From NCBI GenBank assembly GCA_026770585.1, contig MU646691.1, positions 35,779 through 47,413 of the forward strand: DNA of 11,635 nucleotides, in the 5' to 3' direction. Source of the stretch: Baffinella frigidus (lineage: Eukaryota; Cryptophyceae; Cryptomonadales; Baffinellaceae). Shown here piece by piece: positions 5,829 to 11,635 of this stretch (its first letter is position 1; each line of letters opens with the position of its first letter). Both the position numbers and the translations under genes were made by a program. Under the pieces are notes generated by a model. It did not search any database, was not told the origin of the DNA, and saw only the letters and a list, made by a program, of their open reading frames with translations.

Positions 5829-7624
5829 TCCAGCAGTTTGGGGTTTCGGGTCGAGGTTTTGGGGTTTAGGTTTTAGGGTTTAGGGGTCAGGGGTCAGGGT
5901 TTGATGTTAAGGTTTGAGGGTTCAGGGGCTCGGGAGTTCGGGTTTTGGGTTTATGGATTAGGGTTTAGTTGTTAGGGTTTAGGATTTAGGATTATTCAGG
6001 GTTCATGAGTTTGGGATTTTGGGATTCGGGGTTCGGGTTTCGGGTGATGGTTCAGGGTTTGGGGGTTGTGGTTTAAGGTCTAGGGTTTAGGATTTAGGGT
6101 TCAGGATTTAGGGTTAAGGATTTAGGGTTTGGGGGTCAAGGTTCAGGGTTTAGGGATTGGGGTGATTCAAGGTTCAGGAGTTGAGCTTTTTGGGGTTCGG
6201 GTTTAGGTTTTGGGGTCAGGGTTTAAGGTTTCGGGATTGGAATTTAAGGTTTAGGGTTTAGGGTTTAGGGTTTAAGGGTTAAGGTTTGGGTTATTCGGGG
6301 TTCAGGAGTTTGGGATTTCGGGATTTGGGTTTCGGGTGAGGGGTGAGGGTTTAGGGTTGAGGGTTTAAGGTTTAGGGTTTGGGGTTGCAGTAGTTTGTGG
6401 TTTCGGGTCGAGGTTTTGGTGTTTAGGTTTTGGGGTTTAGGGGTCAGGGGTCAGGGTTTGAGGTCAAGGTTTTAGGGTCCAGGTTTCATGGGCGCAGGGG
6501 TTCGGGTTTCGGGTTTCGGGTTTCGGGTGTAGTTTTTAGGGTTTAGGGTTTAGAGGTTATTCAGGGTTCAGGAGTTTGGGATTTAGGGATTCGGGATTCG
6601 GGTTTCGGGTGATGGTTTAGGGTTTGGGGGTTGTGGTTAAGGGTGTAGGGTTAGAGTTTAGGGTTTAGGGTTTAGGGTTTAGGGTTTAGGGTTTAGGGTT
6701 TAGGGTTTAGGGTTTAGGGTTTAGGGTTTAGGGTGCAGGGTTTAGGGTGCAGGGTATAAAGTTCAGGGTTTAGGGGTTGGGGCGATTCAAGGTTCAGGAG
6801 TTTAGCTTTTCTGGGTTCGGGTTTAGGTTTTGGGGTCAGGGTTCAGGGTTTGGGGTTTGGAATTGAGGGTTAAGGGTTGCGGGTTTAGGGTTGAGGGGTT
6901 GGGGTTAGGGTTTGGGGTTATTCGGGGTCCAGGAGTTTGGGATTTCGGGATTCGGTTTTCGGGTTTCGGGAGTGTTTATGGTTCAGAGTGTAGGGTTTGA
7001 GGTTTAGGGTTTCAGTAGTTTGTGGTTTCGGGTCGAGGTTTTGGTGTTTAGGTTTTAGGGTTGAGGGGTTAGGGGTCGGGTTTTGAAGTTAAAATTTTAG
7101 GGTTCAGGATTCATGGGCTCGGGGGTTCGGGTTTAGGGTTTAGGGTTTAGGGTGTAGTTTTTAGGGTTTAGGGTTTATGTGTTATTCAGGATTCATGAGT
7201 TTGGGATTTCGGGATTCGGGATTCGGGTTCGGGGTGAGGGTTTACGGTTTGGCGTTTGTGGTTTAGGGTTTAGGGTTTAGGGTTTAGGGTTTAGGGTTTA
7301 GGGCTTAGGGTGCAGGGTTTAGGGGTTGGGGCGATTCAAGGTTCAAGAGTTGAGCATTTCGGGGTTCGGGTTTCGGTTGTGGGGTCAGGGTTTAGGGTTT
7401 GGGGTTTGAAGTCAGGGTCTAGGGTTTAGGTTTTAGGGTTAAGGGTTTAGGGTTTGGGTTTAGGGTTTAGATTAGGGTTCAGAAGTTTGGGATTTCGGGA
7501 TTCAGGTTTCGAGTTTCGGGTAGGGTTTAGGGGTTGGGGGTTATGGTTTAGGATTTACGGTTTAGGATTTATGGTTTGCGGTTTAGGGTGTAGGTTTCAA
7601 AGTTCAGGGTTTAGGGGTTGGGGT
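5829..7624 (+). repeat. Higher-order repeat: C-A-B-A modules, three turns
   Basis: Recognisable non-canonical phrases recur in fixed order. Module C (CAGYAGTTTGNGGTTTCGGG then TCGAGGTTTTGG) is at 5831, 6388 and 7013. Module A (TTATTCRGGGTTCAGGAGTT then TGGGATTT) is at 5992, 6291, 6557, 6918, 7182 and, diverged, 7471. Module B (GRTTCAAGGTTCAGGAGTT, then a GGGGTTCGGGTTTAGGTTTT phrase) is at 6164, 6784 and 7333. The order is C-A-B-A, C-A-B-A, C-A-B-A, with periods of 557 and 625 bp between C modules. This shows duplication of long blocks after the heptamers had diverged. Confidence 0.8.
6657..6733 (+). repeat. Perfect (TTTAGGG)11 run
   Basis: Eleven uninterrupted TTTAGGG units sit inside strongly degenerate flanks. 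It is the longest perfect run in the window and sets the canonical telomere unit as TTTAGGG. Confidence 0.95.
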
Positions 7625-8560
7625 GGTTCAAGTTTTAGGAGTTGAGCATTTCGGGGTTCGGGTTTAGGTTTTGGGGTGAGGGTTTAGGGTTTGGGGTTTG
7701 GGAATTGAGGGTTTAGGGTTTAGGGTTTAGGGTTTAGGGTTTGTGGTTATTCAAGGTTCAGGAGTTTGGGATTTCGGGATTCGGGTTTCGGGTTTTGGGT
7801 GAGGGTTTAGGGTTTGGGGGTTGTGGTTTAGGGTGTAGGGTTTAGGGTTTAGGAATCAGGGTTGAGGGTACAGGGTTTAGGGTTTAGGGTTGAGGGTTAA
7901 GGGTTTAGGGTTTGAAAGTTCAGGGTTTAGGGGTTGGGGTGGTTCAAGGTTCAGGAGTTCAGCATTTCGGGTTTCGGGTTTAGGTTTTGGGATGAGGGTT
8001 TAGGGTGAAGGGTTTGGGGTGTAGGGTGTAGGGTATAGGGTTGCGGGTTTAGGGTTCATGGGTTTAGGGTTTGGGATTAAGGGTTTAGGGTTTGGAGTTT
8101 AAGTTTAAGGGTTTAGGGTTTAGAGTTCAGGGTTTAGGATTTCAGGAGTTTGGGATTTCGGGTTCAGGTTTTGGGGGTTGAGGTTTAGGGTTTAGTGGTC
8201 AGGGTTTGGGGCTTAGGTTTTAGGATATAGGGTGCATTTGTTTCGTGTTTCAGGTTTCGGGTTTCGTGTTTCGTGTTTCGGGTTTCGGGTTTCGGATTTC
8301 GGGTTTCGGGTTCAGTTTTCAGGGTTTAGGGTTTAGGGGTTAGGGTTATTCGGGGTTCAGGAGGTTGGTATTTCGGGTTTCTGGGTTCGGGTTTTGGGTG
8401 AGGGTTTAAGGTTTGGGGGTCGTGGTTTGGGGTTTAGGGTTTGGGGTATAGGATTGAGGGTTTAGAGTTCAGGGTTTAGGGTTTGTGGTGATTCAAGGTT
8501 CAAGAGTTTAGCATTTCGGGGTTCGGGTTGAGGTTTTGGGGTGAGGGTTTAGGGTTTGGG
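7625..8560 (+). repeat. Further A and B modules of the higher-order array
   Basis: To the right of the C-A-B-A turns, B and A modules continue without C: B at 7625, A at 7747, B at 7941, a partial A near 8141, A at 8346 and B at 8490. Near 8238-8310 is a local TTTCGGG/TTTCGTG patch. These copies are spaced about 200-550 bp apart and are more diverged. Confidence 0.65.
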
Positions 8561-8597
8561 GTTTGGAGTTTAGGGCGAAGAGGTTGGAGTTTAAGGT

Positions 8598-8766
8598 TTG
8601 GGGGTTGGGGTTTGGGGTTTGGGGTTTGGATTTTGGGGTATGGGGTTTGAGGTTTGGGGTTTAGTGTTTGGTGTTGGGGGTTTGGGGTTTGGGGTTTGGG
8701 GTTTGGGGTTTGGGGTTTGGGGTTGGGGGTTTGGGGTTTGGGGCTTGGGGCTTGGGGTTCAGGGTT
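8598..8766 (+). repeat. TTTGGGG-rich domain at the right edge of the main array
   Basis: Here the A at position 4 of the heptamer is mostly replaced by G, giving consecutive TTTGGGG units from about 8680 to 8750, with a few TTGGGGG and CTTGGGG variants. The change also removes the TAG stop, so all forward frames stay open (for example 8598-8822, translating to GFGVWGL-type repeats). Confidence 0.85.
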
Positions 8767-8793
8767 TAGGCTTCAGGCTTCAGGTTTTAGGGT

Positions 8794-9060
8794 GTAACAA
8801 ACTGCTTCAATTCCCTGAGTGAATGTATGCACAGCGGATAAGTTATGTATGAAGCCTTTCTTAGCCAAAGGACGAGGGGTTCAGGGGTTAAGGGAGTTAG
8901 GGGCCTCGGTGCGTCATCCCCGGGTTAAGGGACTGCGACGCGGGTCGCGGCATCCTGGTAGATGAATCGATCGCCACCACCCCCACCTGGGCTGCCATGA
9001 ATTGCATCCGAGGACCCCCCCCCGCACCCAGCCTTGCTTCAGAGTTTCGGGTCTAGTGTC
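8794..9060. other. Unique sequence between heptamer blocks, no recognised gene
   Basis: The stretch runs from the end of the array to a short TTTAGGG patch at about 9058-9077. It contains a small GCGAC/GTCGC hairpin near 8936-8949 and a C9 tract near 9016-9025. No open frame of useful length and no RNA gene were seen. Confidence 0.45.
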
Positions 9061-9095
9061 TAGGGTTTAGGGTTTCGGATTTAGGTTGAGAGGCT

Positions 9096-9212
9096 CCTCA
9101 AAGGGGAATTACTCCTTGAGGTCCTTTAGGTTGAAATCGGACAGAGGGGACACTATGAAGTTCGTACAGTTCCTCATGTTCAGATCCTTTAGAGGTCCTT
9201 TAGGTTTTAACA
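9096..9212 (-). repeat. R300 tail fragments in inverted orientation
   Basis: AGGTCCTTTAGGTT at 9119-9132 and again at 9193-9206, the latter extended to GATCCTTTAGAGGTCCTTTA then GGTTTTAA, are reverse complements of the R300 tail TTAAAACCTAAAGGACC with its GGATC end. The rest of R300 is absent. A CCTCAAAGG/CCTTGAGG hairpin (9096-9121) precedes the first copy. Confidence 0.6.
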
Positions 9213-9260
9213 GGTTACAGAATCCCGTTCGAGCTCACAGGCTATGAGCGCTCGTAGAAA

Positions 9261-9314
9261 TATTGTAAAGCTATTCTCGCAAAATTTGATTTGTAAAGCT
9301 AATCTGCAAAAAGG
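9261..9314. repeat. Imperfect 27-bp tandem duplication
   Basis: ATTGTAAAGCTATTCTCGCA (start of unit 1, 9261) and ATTTGTAAAGCTAATCTGCA (start of unit 2, 9288) are adjacent diverged copies. GGCTATGAGC also occurs twice nearby (about 9240 and 9311). An ATG-initiated 60-codon open frame crosses this region but runs into the antisense of the tRNA gene, so it is not called. Confidence 0.5.
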
Positions 9315-9363
9315 CTATGAGCCTGACGAAGCAAAAAGGGCAAAAAGGAAAGTCTGGTGGACC

Positions 9364-9368
9364 AAAAA
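9364..9368 (-). terminator. RNA polymerase III T-run terminator of tRNA-Gly
   Basis: Five T on the minus strand, 4 nt after the discriminator base of the tRNA. A run of four or more T on the sense strand is the standard Pol III stop, and its position supports the tRNA being expressed. Confidence 0.8.
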
Positions 9369-9372
9369 GATA

Positions 9373-9444
9373 TACGCCCGCCGAGAGTCGAACTCGGGTC
9401 AAGAGCTTGGGAAGCTCCCATCATAACCACTAGACCACGAGCGT
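9373..9444 (-). tRNA. tRNA-Gly (anticodon CCC)
   Basis: The 72-nt minus-strand sequence folds into a full cloverleaf. The acceptor stem is ACGCTCG/CGGGCGT (seven pairs, one wobble) with discriminator A. Positions 8-9 are TG, and the D arm is GTC...GAT with GG in the loop. The anticodon stem GGAGC/GCTCT encloses the loop TTCCCAA (plus-strand 9407-9413), giving anticodon CCC, which reads GGG glycine codons. The variable region is 4 nt, and the T arm is CCGAG-TTCGACT-CTCGG. Internal promoters are visible: box A as TGGTCTAGTGG and box B as GAGTTCGACTC. There is no intron, and a T5 terminator follows. CCA is not encoded, as expected in eukaryotes. The gene looks intact and sits alone in an island between telomere-like blocks. 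Confidence 0.95.
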
Positions 9445-9522
9445 ACTACAGCAACCAAGCTGCTTTCGATATCATCGTGATGAATTACATGGTATATGAA
9501 TCACTCGTGCTAGCCCTTGGAG

Positions 9523-9631
9523 GTGGCTCAAACAGTGCTCTGGGGCATTCTCGATTGACCTTGGATCGGGGTCAAAAGTGACCCCGGTCCAAGGTGAAAT
9601 TCAAGACCTTCCAGGGCACTATTTGAGCCAC
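9523..9631. repeat. Two-tier foldback (21-bp outer and 17-bp inner arms)
   Basis: The outer arms GTGGCTCAAACAGTGCTCTG (9523-9543) and CCAGGGCACTATTTGAGCCA (9611-9631) match at 19 of 21 positions. The inner arms ACCTTGGATCGGGGTCA (9558-9574) and TGACCCCGGTCCAAGGT (9579-9595) match at 16 of 17, the exception being a G-T wobble if transcribed as RNA, with an AAAG loop. A transcript would form a hairpin of about 109 nt with an asymmetric internal loop. It lies 79 bp upstream of the tRNA 5' end. It may be a structured ncRNA, a small RNA precursor or a decayed palindromic element. Confidence 0.7.
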
Positions 9632-9639
9632 TTGGGAGG

Positions 9640-10020
9640 GCTGGTGGATATTCTCTGATCCGAACTCCCCCGGAGACACCGTAGGGTGAGGTGGGGGCGG
9701 TGGGGCAGCTGCGCTGCTGAGAAGTGGTTTCCCAGCAGTTGTGCGAGGCCCTTGGGGTCCCGCGGCCCGACACCGCGGGTCCCTGGGCGATCCACGCCCG
9801 GTGGCCCTCCACACGGCCCCCACAGATCCGATGCTGACGTGGCAGGGTGCATCACCTTCAGGGCAGCTTTCCACGGACCCACCAGTGGATGGGCATCCCT
9901 GCGCGCCAAGTTGGCAGCTTCGCGGCTCTCCCGGTACCATTTCGCGCCGCCTGCCACTCGAGGCTGGAAGATGGAGTTTTTCAAACGTGGGGTTGTTAAA
10001 TTTAGTACCAGTCACGGGCA
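9640..10020. other. GC-rich unique region with hairpins, no recognised gene
   Basis: Overlapping open frames exist on both strands (9572-10015 minus, 9686-10168 plus), but none resembles a known family and all are Pro/Arg/Gly-rich, as expected of GC-rich non-coding DNA. Two strong hairpins occur: CTGCTGAGAA/TTTCCCAGCAG at 9714-9738, and a GGGG-T-CCCGCGG stem closing a 7-nt loop at 9754-9784. A spliced gene cannot be ruled out. Confidence 0.4.
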
Positions 10021-10070
10021 GGCGTGTTCACTTACCTGCGGGATATCCCGCAGGTACGTGACCAAACGCC
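10021..10070. repeat. 50-bp inverted repeat with a perfect 24-bp palindrome core
   Basis: The core, 10033-10056, is an exact palindrome (TACCTGCGGGAT followed by its complement, no spacer). Outside a one-base mismatch, CAC/GTG pairs and a further GGCGT/ACGCC pair extend it to about 10021-10070. A spacer-free palindrome of this length suits a dimeric DNA-binding site, a cruciform or a resolved hairpin end. The following sequence to 10235 has no recognised gene. Confidence 0.9.
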
Positions 10071-10235
10071 CCTATTTGTGTGAAAATTACTGCACACCTC
10101 TTTTCCCCCCTTCACTTGTTAAAGAATCCCTTTTAAAAAATAGTCACATTTCTAGCCTCGAGTGGTGAGCGGCCCTCCGGGCAAAACTCGGTGCGGTCCG
10201 GATCCCCCACGGGCCGATGACGGTGGAGGGCTTTG

Positions 10236-10790
10236 GGGGTTAGGGGTTGGGTTTTTGGTTTTGGGTTTGAGGGTTTGGGATTGGGAGTTTGGGGCTTGGG
10301 GTGTGGGGTGTGGGGTTTGGGGTTTGGGGTTTGGGGTTGGGGTTTTGGGTTTGGGGTTTTGGGGTCTGGAGTTTGGGGTTTGGAGGTTTGGGTTTGGGTT
10401 GTGGGTTTTGGGTTTTGGGTTTTGGGATTGGAGGTCTGGGTTTTGGGGTTTGGAGTTTGGGGCTTGGGTTTTGGGTTTTGTGTTTTGGGTTTGGGGGTTT
10501 GGGTTTGGGTGTCTGGGTTTTGGGTCTTGGGTTTTGGGTTTTGGGTTTGGGTTTTGGGGTTTGGGTTTTGGGGTTTGAGTTTTGGTTTTGGGGTGTGGGG
10601 CATGGGGTAACGGTTGAGGGTTGATGGTTGAGGGTCGAGGGCTTGGGGTTTAATGTTTGGGGGTTAGGGTTTAGGGTTTAGGTTTTGGGGTTTAGGGGTG
10701 AGGGGTGAGGGTTTCGGGTTTCGGGTTCATGGTTTAGGGTTTAGAGTTCAGGTGTTGGGGTGGGGTTTAGGTGTAGATTTTAGGGTTTAG
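10236..10790 (+). repeat. TTTGGGG/TTTTGGG heptamer array
   Basis: The first 370 bp is almost wholly TTTGGGG, TTTTGGG and close variants with few A residues. From about 10610 it returns to TTTAGGG/TTGAGGG types. The A-poor part has no stop in three forward frames and none in one reverse frame. This creates four overlapping open frames of 111-156 codons encoding Gly/Phe/Trp/Leu or Pro/Lys/Thr/Gln simple repeats, none of them credible genes. Confidence 0.85.
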
Positions 10791-10930
10791 GGGAGGGCAG
10801 CAGGGGGGGTACCCCAGAGGGGGGGGGTGCAAGAGGGTTATGCAAGAGGGTTATCGTGCCCGCCACCTGGCAGGGATTCCCTGCCTGCCTGCCTGCCTTG
10901 ACAATCCACAGGGAATGTGCCGAGGAGGGC
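10791..10930 (+). repeat. Non-telomeric island, copy 1 of a 543-bp duplication
   Basis: GGGAGGGCAG, a GTACCCCAGAGG block, a short direct repeat (GCAAGAGGGTTAT twice), GGGATTCCCTGCCTG, and CCACAGGGAATGTGCCGAGG are shared with 11334-11460. ATTCCCTG and CAGGGAAT form an inverted pair about 30 bp apart. CTGC repeats occur in between. Confidence 0.85.
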
Positions 10931-11009
10931 TCTCTGTTTTCGGGTCTCAGGTTTCAGGTTTCGGGTTCAGGATTCAGGGTTTAGAGTTTAGGTTCCAGGG
11001 TTTAAGGGG

Positions 11010-11115
11010 TTTCGGGTTTCGGGTTTCGGGTTTAGAGGGTTTCGGGTTTCGGGTTTCGGGTTTAGAGGGTTTCGGGTTTCGGGTTAAGAGGGTTTCGGGT
11101 TTCGGGTCTAAGGTT
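11010..11115 (+). repeat. 30-bp higher-order heptamer repeat
   Basis: The unit is three TTTCGGG followed by TTTAGAGGG. Two identical 30-bp units occupy 11010-11039 and 11040-11069. A 23-bp shortened unit (two TTTCGGG plus TTAAGAGGG) follows at 11070-11092, then a diverged one. The open frame crossing it (10840-11196) is repeat-derived. Confidence 0.9.
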
Positions 11116-11333
11116 TTAGAAGGTTTAGGGTTTCAGGGTTCTGGGTTCAGGGCTGAGGGTTCAGAGTTTAGGTGGTGTTTAGTGTTTAATGTGTAGTGTT
11201 CAGGGTTTAGGGTTTGGGGTTTAGGGTTTAGGGTTTAGGGTTTAGGGTTTAGGGTTTAGGGTTCGGGGTTTAGAGTTTAGGGTGTAGGGTGTAGGGTGTA
11301 GGGTTGGGTTTGGGTGTAGAGTTTAGGGTTTAG
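11116..11333 (+). repeat. TTTAGGG-type array between the duplicated islands
   Basis: Heptamer variants include six perfect TTTAGGG units at 11220-11261. They are followed by a tandem GTGTAGG patch (about 11281-11300). Confidence 0.85.
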
Positions 11334-11460
11334 GGGAGGGCAGAAGGGGGAGTACCCCAGAGGAGGAGTATGGAAGAGGGCCAGCGTGCCCTCCACATGG
11401 TAGGGATTCCCTGCCTGTCTGTCTCGACAAGCCACAGGGAATGTGCCGAGGCGGGCTCCC
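11334..11460 (+). repeat. Non-telomeric island, copy 2 of the 543-bp duplication
   Basis: It has the same order of blocks as 10791-10930: GGGAGGGCAG, AGTACCCCAGAGG, GGGATTCCCTGCCTG, CCACAGGGAATGTGCCGAGG. It differs by substitutions and by lacking the second GCAAGAGGGTTAT and some G-run length. Both copies are preceded by TTTAGGGTTTAGG, so the flanking heptamers belong to the duplicated unit. Confidence 0.85.
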
Positions 11461-11484
11461 TACTTTCATGTTTGAGATTTACGG

Positions 11485-11635
11485 TTACGGGTTACGGGTT
11501 ACGGGTTACGGGTTACGGGTTGAGGTCTGGGTTTAGGGTTTAGGGTCTAGGGTTTAGAGCTCCGGTTTGGGGTTTGGGGTTTGGGGTTTGGGGTTTAGGG
11601 TTTGGGGTTTGGGGTTTGGGGTTTGGGGTTTGGGG
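11485..11635 (+). repeat. Terminal-side heptamer domains: (TTACGGG)5, then TTTGGGG
   Basis: Five perfect TTACGGG units occupy 11485-11519. After a short mixed stretch, ten heptamers fill 11566-11635: nine TTTGGGG and one TTTAGGG (the fifth). The array runs off the window edge. Confidence 0.9.

Larger units (their letters stand above)
5511..8793 (+). repeat. Degenerate telomere-like (TTTAGGG family) array
   Basis: This is 3.3 kb of heptamer-derived sequence with the G-rich strand on + throughout. TTTAGGG is the commonest unit, mixed with TTCAGGG, TTTGGGG, TTTCGGG, TTGAGGG, TTAAGGG and indel variants. Perfect runs occur at 6657-6733 (11 units), 7262-7303 (6) and 7712-7739 (4). TTTAGGG is the plant-type telomere repeat, also found in several algal and alveolate lineages. 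The degeneracy and the unique DNA to its right show that this block is internal or subtelomeric, not the terminal tract. Larger modules within it are listed separately. Open frames across it are by-products of the repeat. Confidence 0.9.

Noticed and set aside
7454-8822. Forward open frames within the main heptamer array (7454-7645, 8598-8822)
   Set aside because: They are by-products of the telomere-like repeat: seven-residue periodic translations with no independent coding evidence.
9244-9426. 60-codon ATG-initiated forward frame
   Set aside because: Its 3' third is antisense to the intact tRNA-Gly gene, and its 5' part covers a tandem duplication.
9528-10168. Several overlapping open frames on both strands in GC-rich DNA
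   Set aside because: They are rich in Pro, Arg, Gly and Ser, cross strong hairpins and have no recognisable domain. This is typical of GC-rich non-coding sequence, though a spliced gene is not excluded.
10133-10624. Four overlapping open frames of 111-156 codons on both strands
   Set aside because: They translate TTTGGGG/TTTTGGG heptamers, which contain no stop in any forward frame. The products are Gly/Phe/Trp or Pro/Lys/Thr simple repeats with no folded-domain signature.
10840-11196. 118-codon forward open frame starting MQEGYRARHLAG
   Set aside because: It starts in a duplicated non-coding island and runs into the 30-bp TTTCGGG repeat. The second island copy does not preserve the frame.
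5511-11635. CRISPR-like array of direct repeats
   Set aside because: The repeats are 7-bp telomere-type units with no spacers of fixed length, in a eukaryotic context.
11566-11635. The true chromosome terminus
   Set aside because: The last 70 bp are mostly TTTGGGG, not the canonical TTTAGGG, and the window simply ends inside the repeat. The window may stop well short of the real telomere.

Overview
The window looks like a nuclear subtelomere of a protist with plant-type (TTTAGGG) telomeres. The evidence is kilobases of degenerate TTTAGGG-family heptamers, all with the G-rich strand on +, a eukaryotic tRNA gene with internal Pol III boxes and a T-run terminator, an ankyrin-repeat gene, and a dispersed repeat family. 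Bacterial features (operons, Shine-Dalgarno-led genes) are absent. A chromerid alga such as Chromera velia is my best guess: TTTAGGG telomeres and many ankyrin-repeat genes fit what I know of it. Other algae with TTTAGGG telomeres are not excluded. By G-strand polarity the chromosome end should lie to the right.

Layout: (1) 1-2716 is a mosaic of a dispersed repeat of about 300 bp, called R300 here. It has two long copies, a third long copy joined to truncated ones, and one copy split by a 382-bp insertion with a 3-bp target duplication. Between copies lie a 99-nt foldback and anonymous non-coding DNA. (2) 2719-3935 is an ankyrin-repeat gene whose frame is broken at least once (an extra T near 3523). 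Its 5' end directly abuts an R300 tail. (3) 3936-5510 is non-coding DNA with a GC/TATATA near-palindrome, a 15-G tract, a 21-bp minisatellite, a pair of distant inverted repeats and the first heptamer-phased repeats. (4) 5511-8793 is a 3.3-kb degenerate telomere-like array. It carries hidden higher-order modules of about 550-625 bp and an embedded run of 11 perfect TTTAGGG. (5) 8794-10235 is an island of unique sequence with a tRNA-Gly(CCC) gene on the minus strand, inverted R300 tail fragments, and a cluster of strong inverted repeats including a perfect 24-bp palindrome. (6) 10236-11635 is more heptamer array (TTTGGGG, TTTTGGG, TTTCGGG, TTACGGG domains), with a 543-bp duplication carrying a conserved non-telomeric island.

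The tRNA is the only gene I would call intact. The ankyrin locus is real coding sequence by family resemblance, but its start, exon structure and integrity are unresolved. Most other open frames in the window arise from repeats: TTTGGGG heptamers contain no stop codon in any forward frame.
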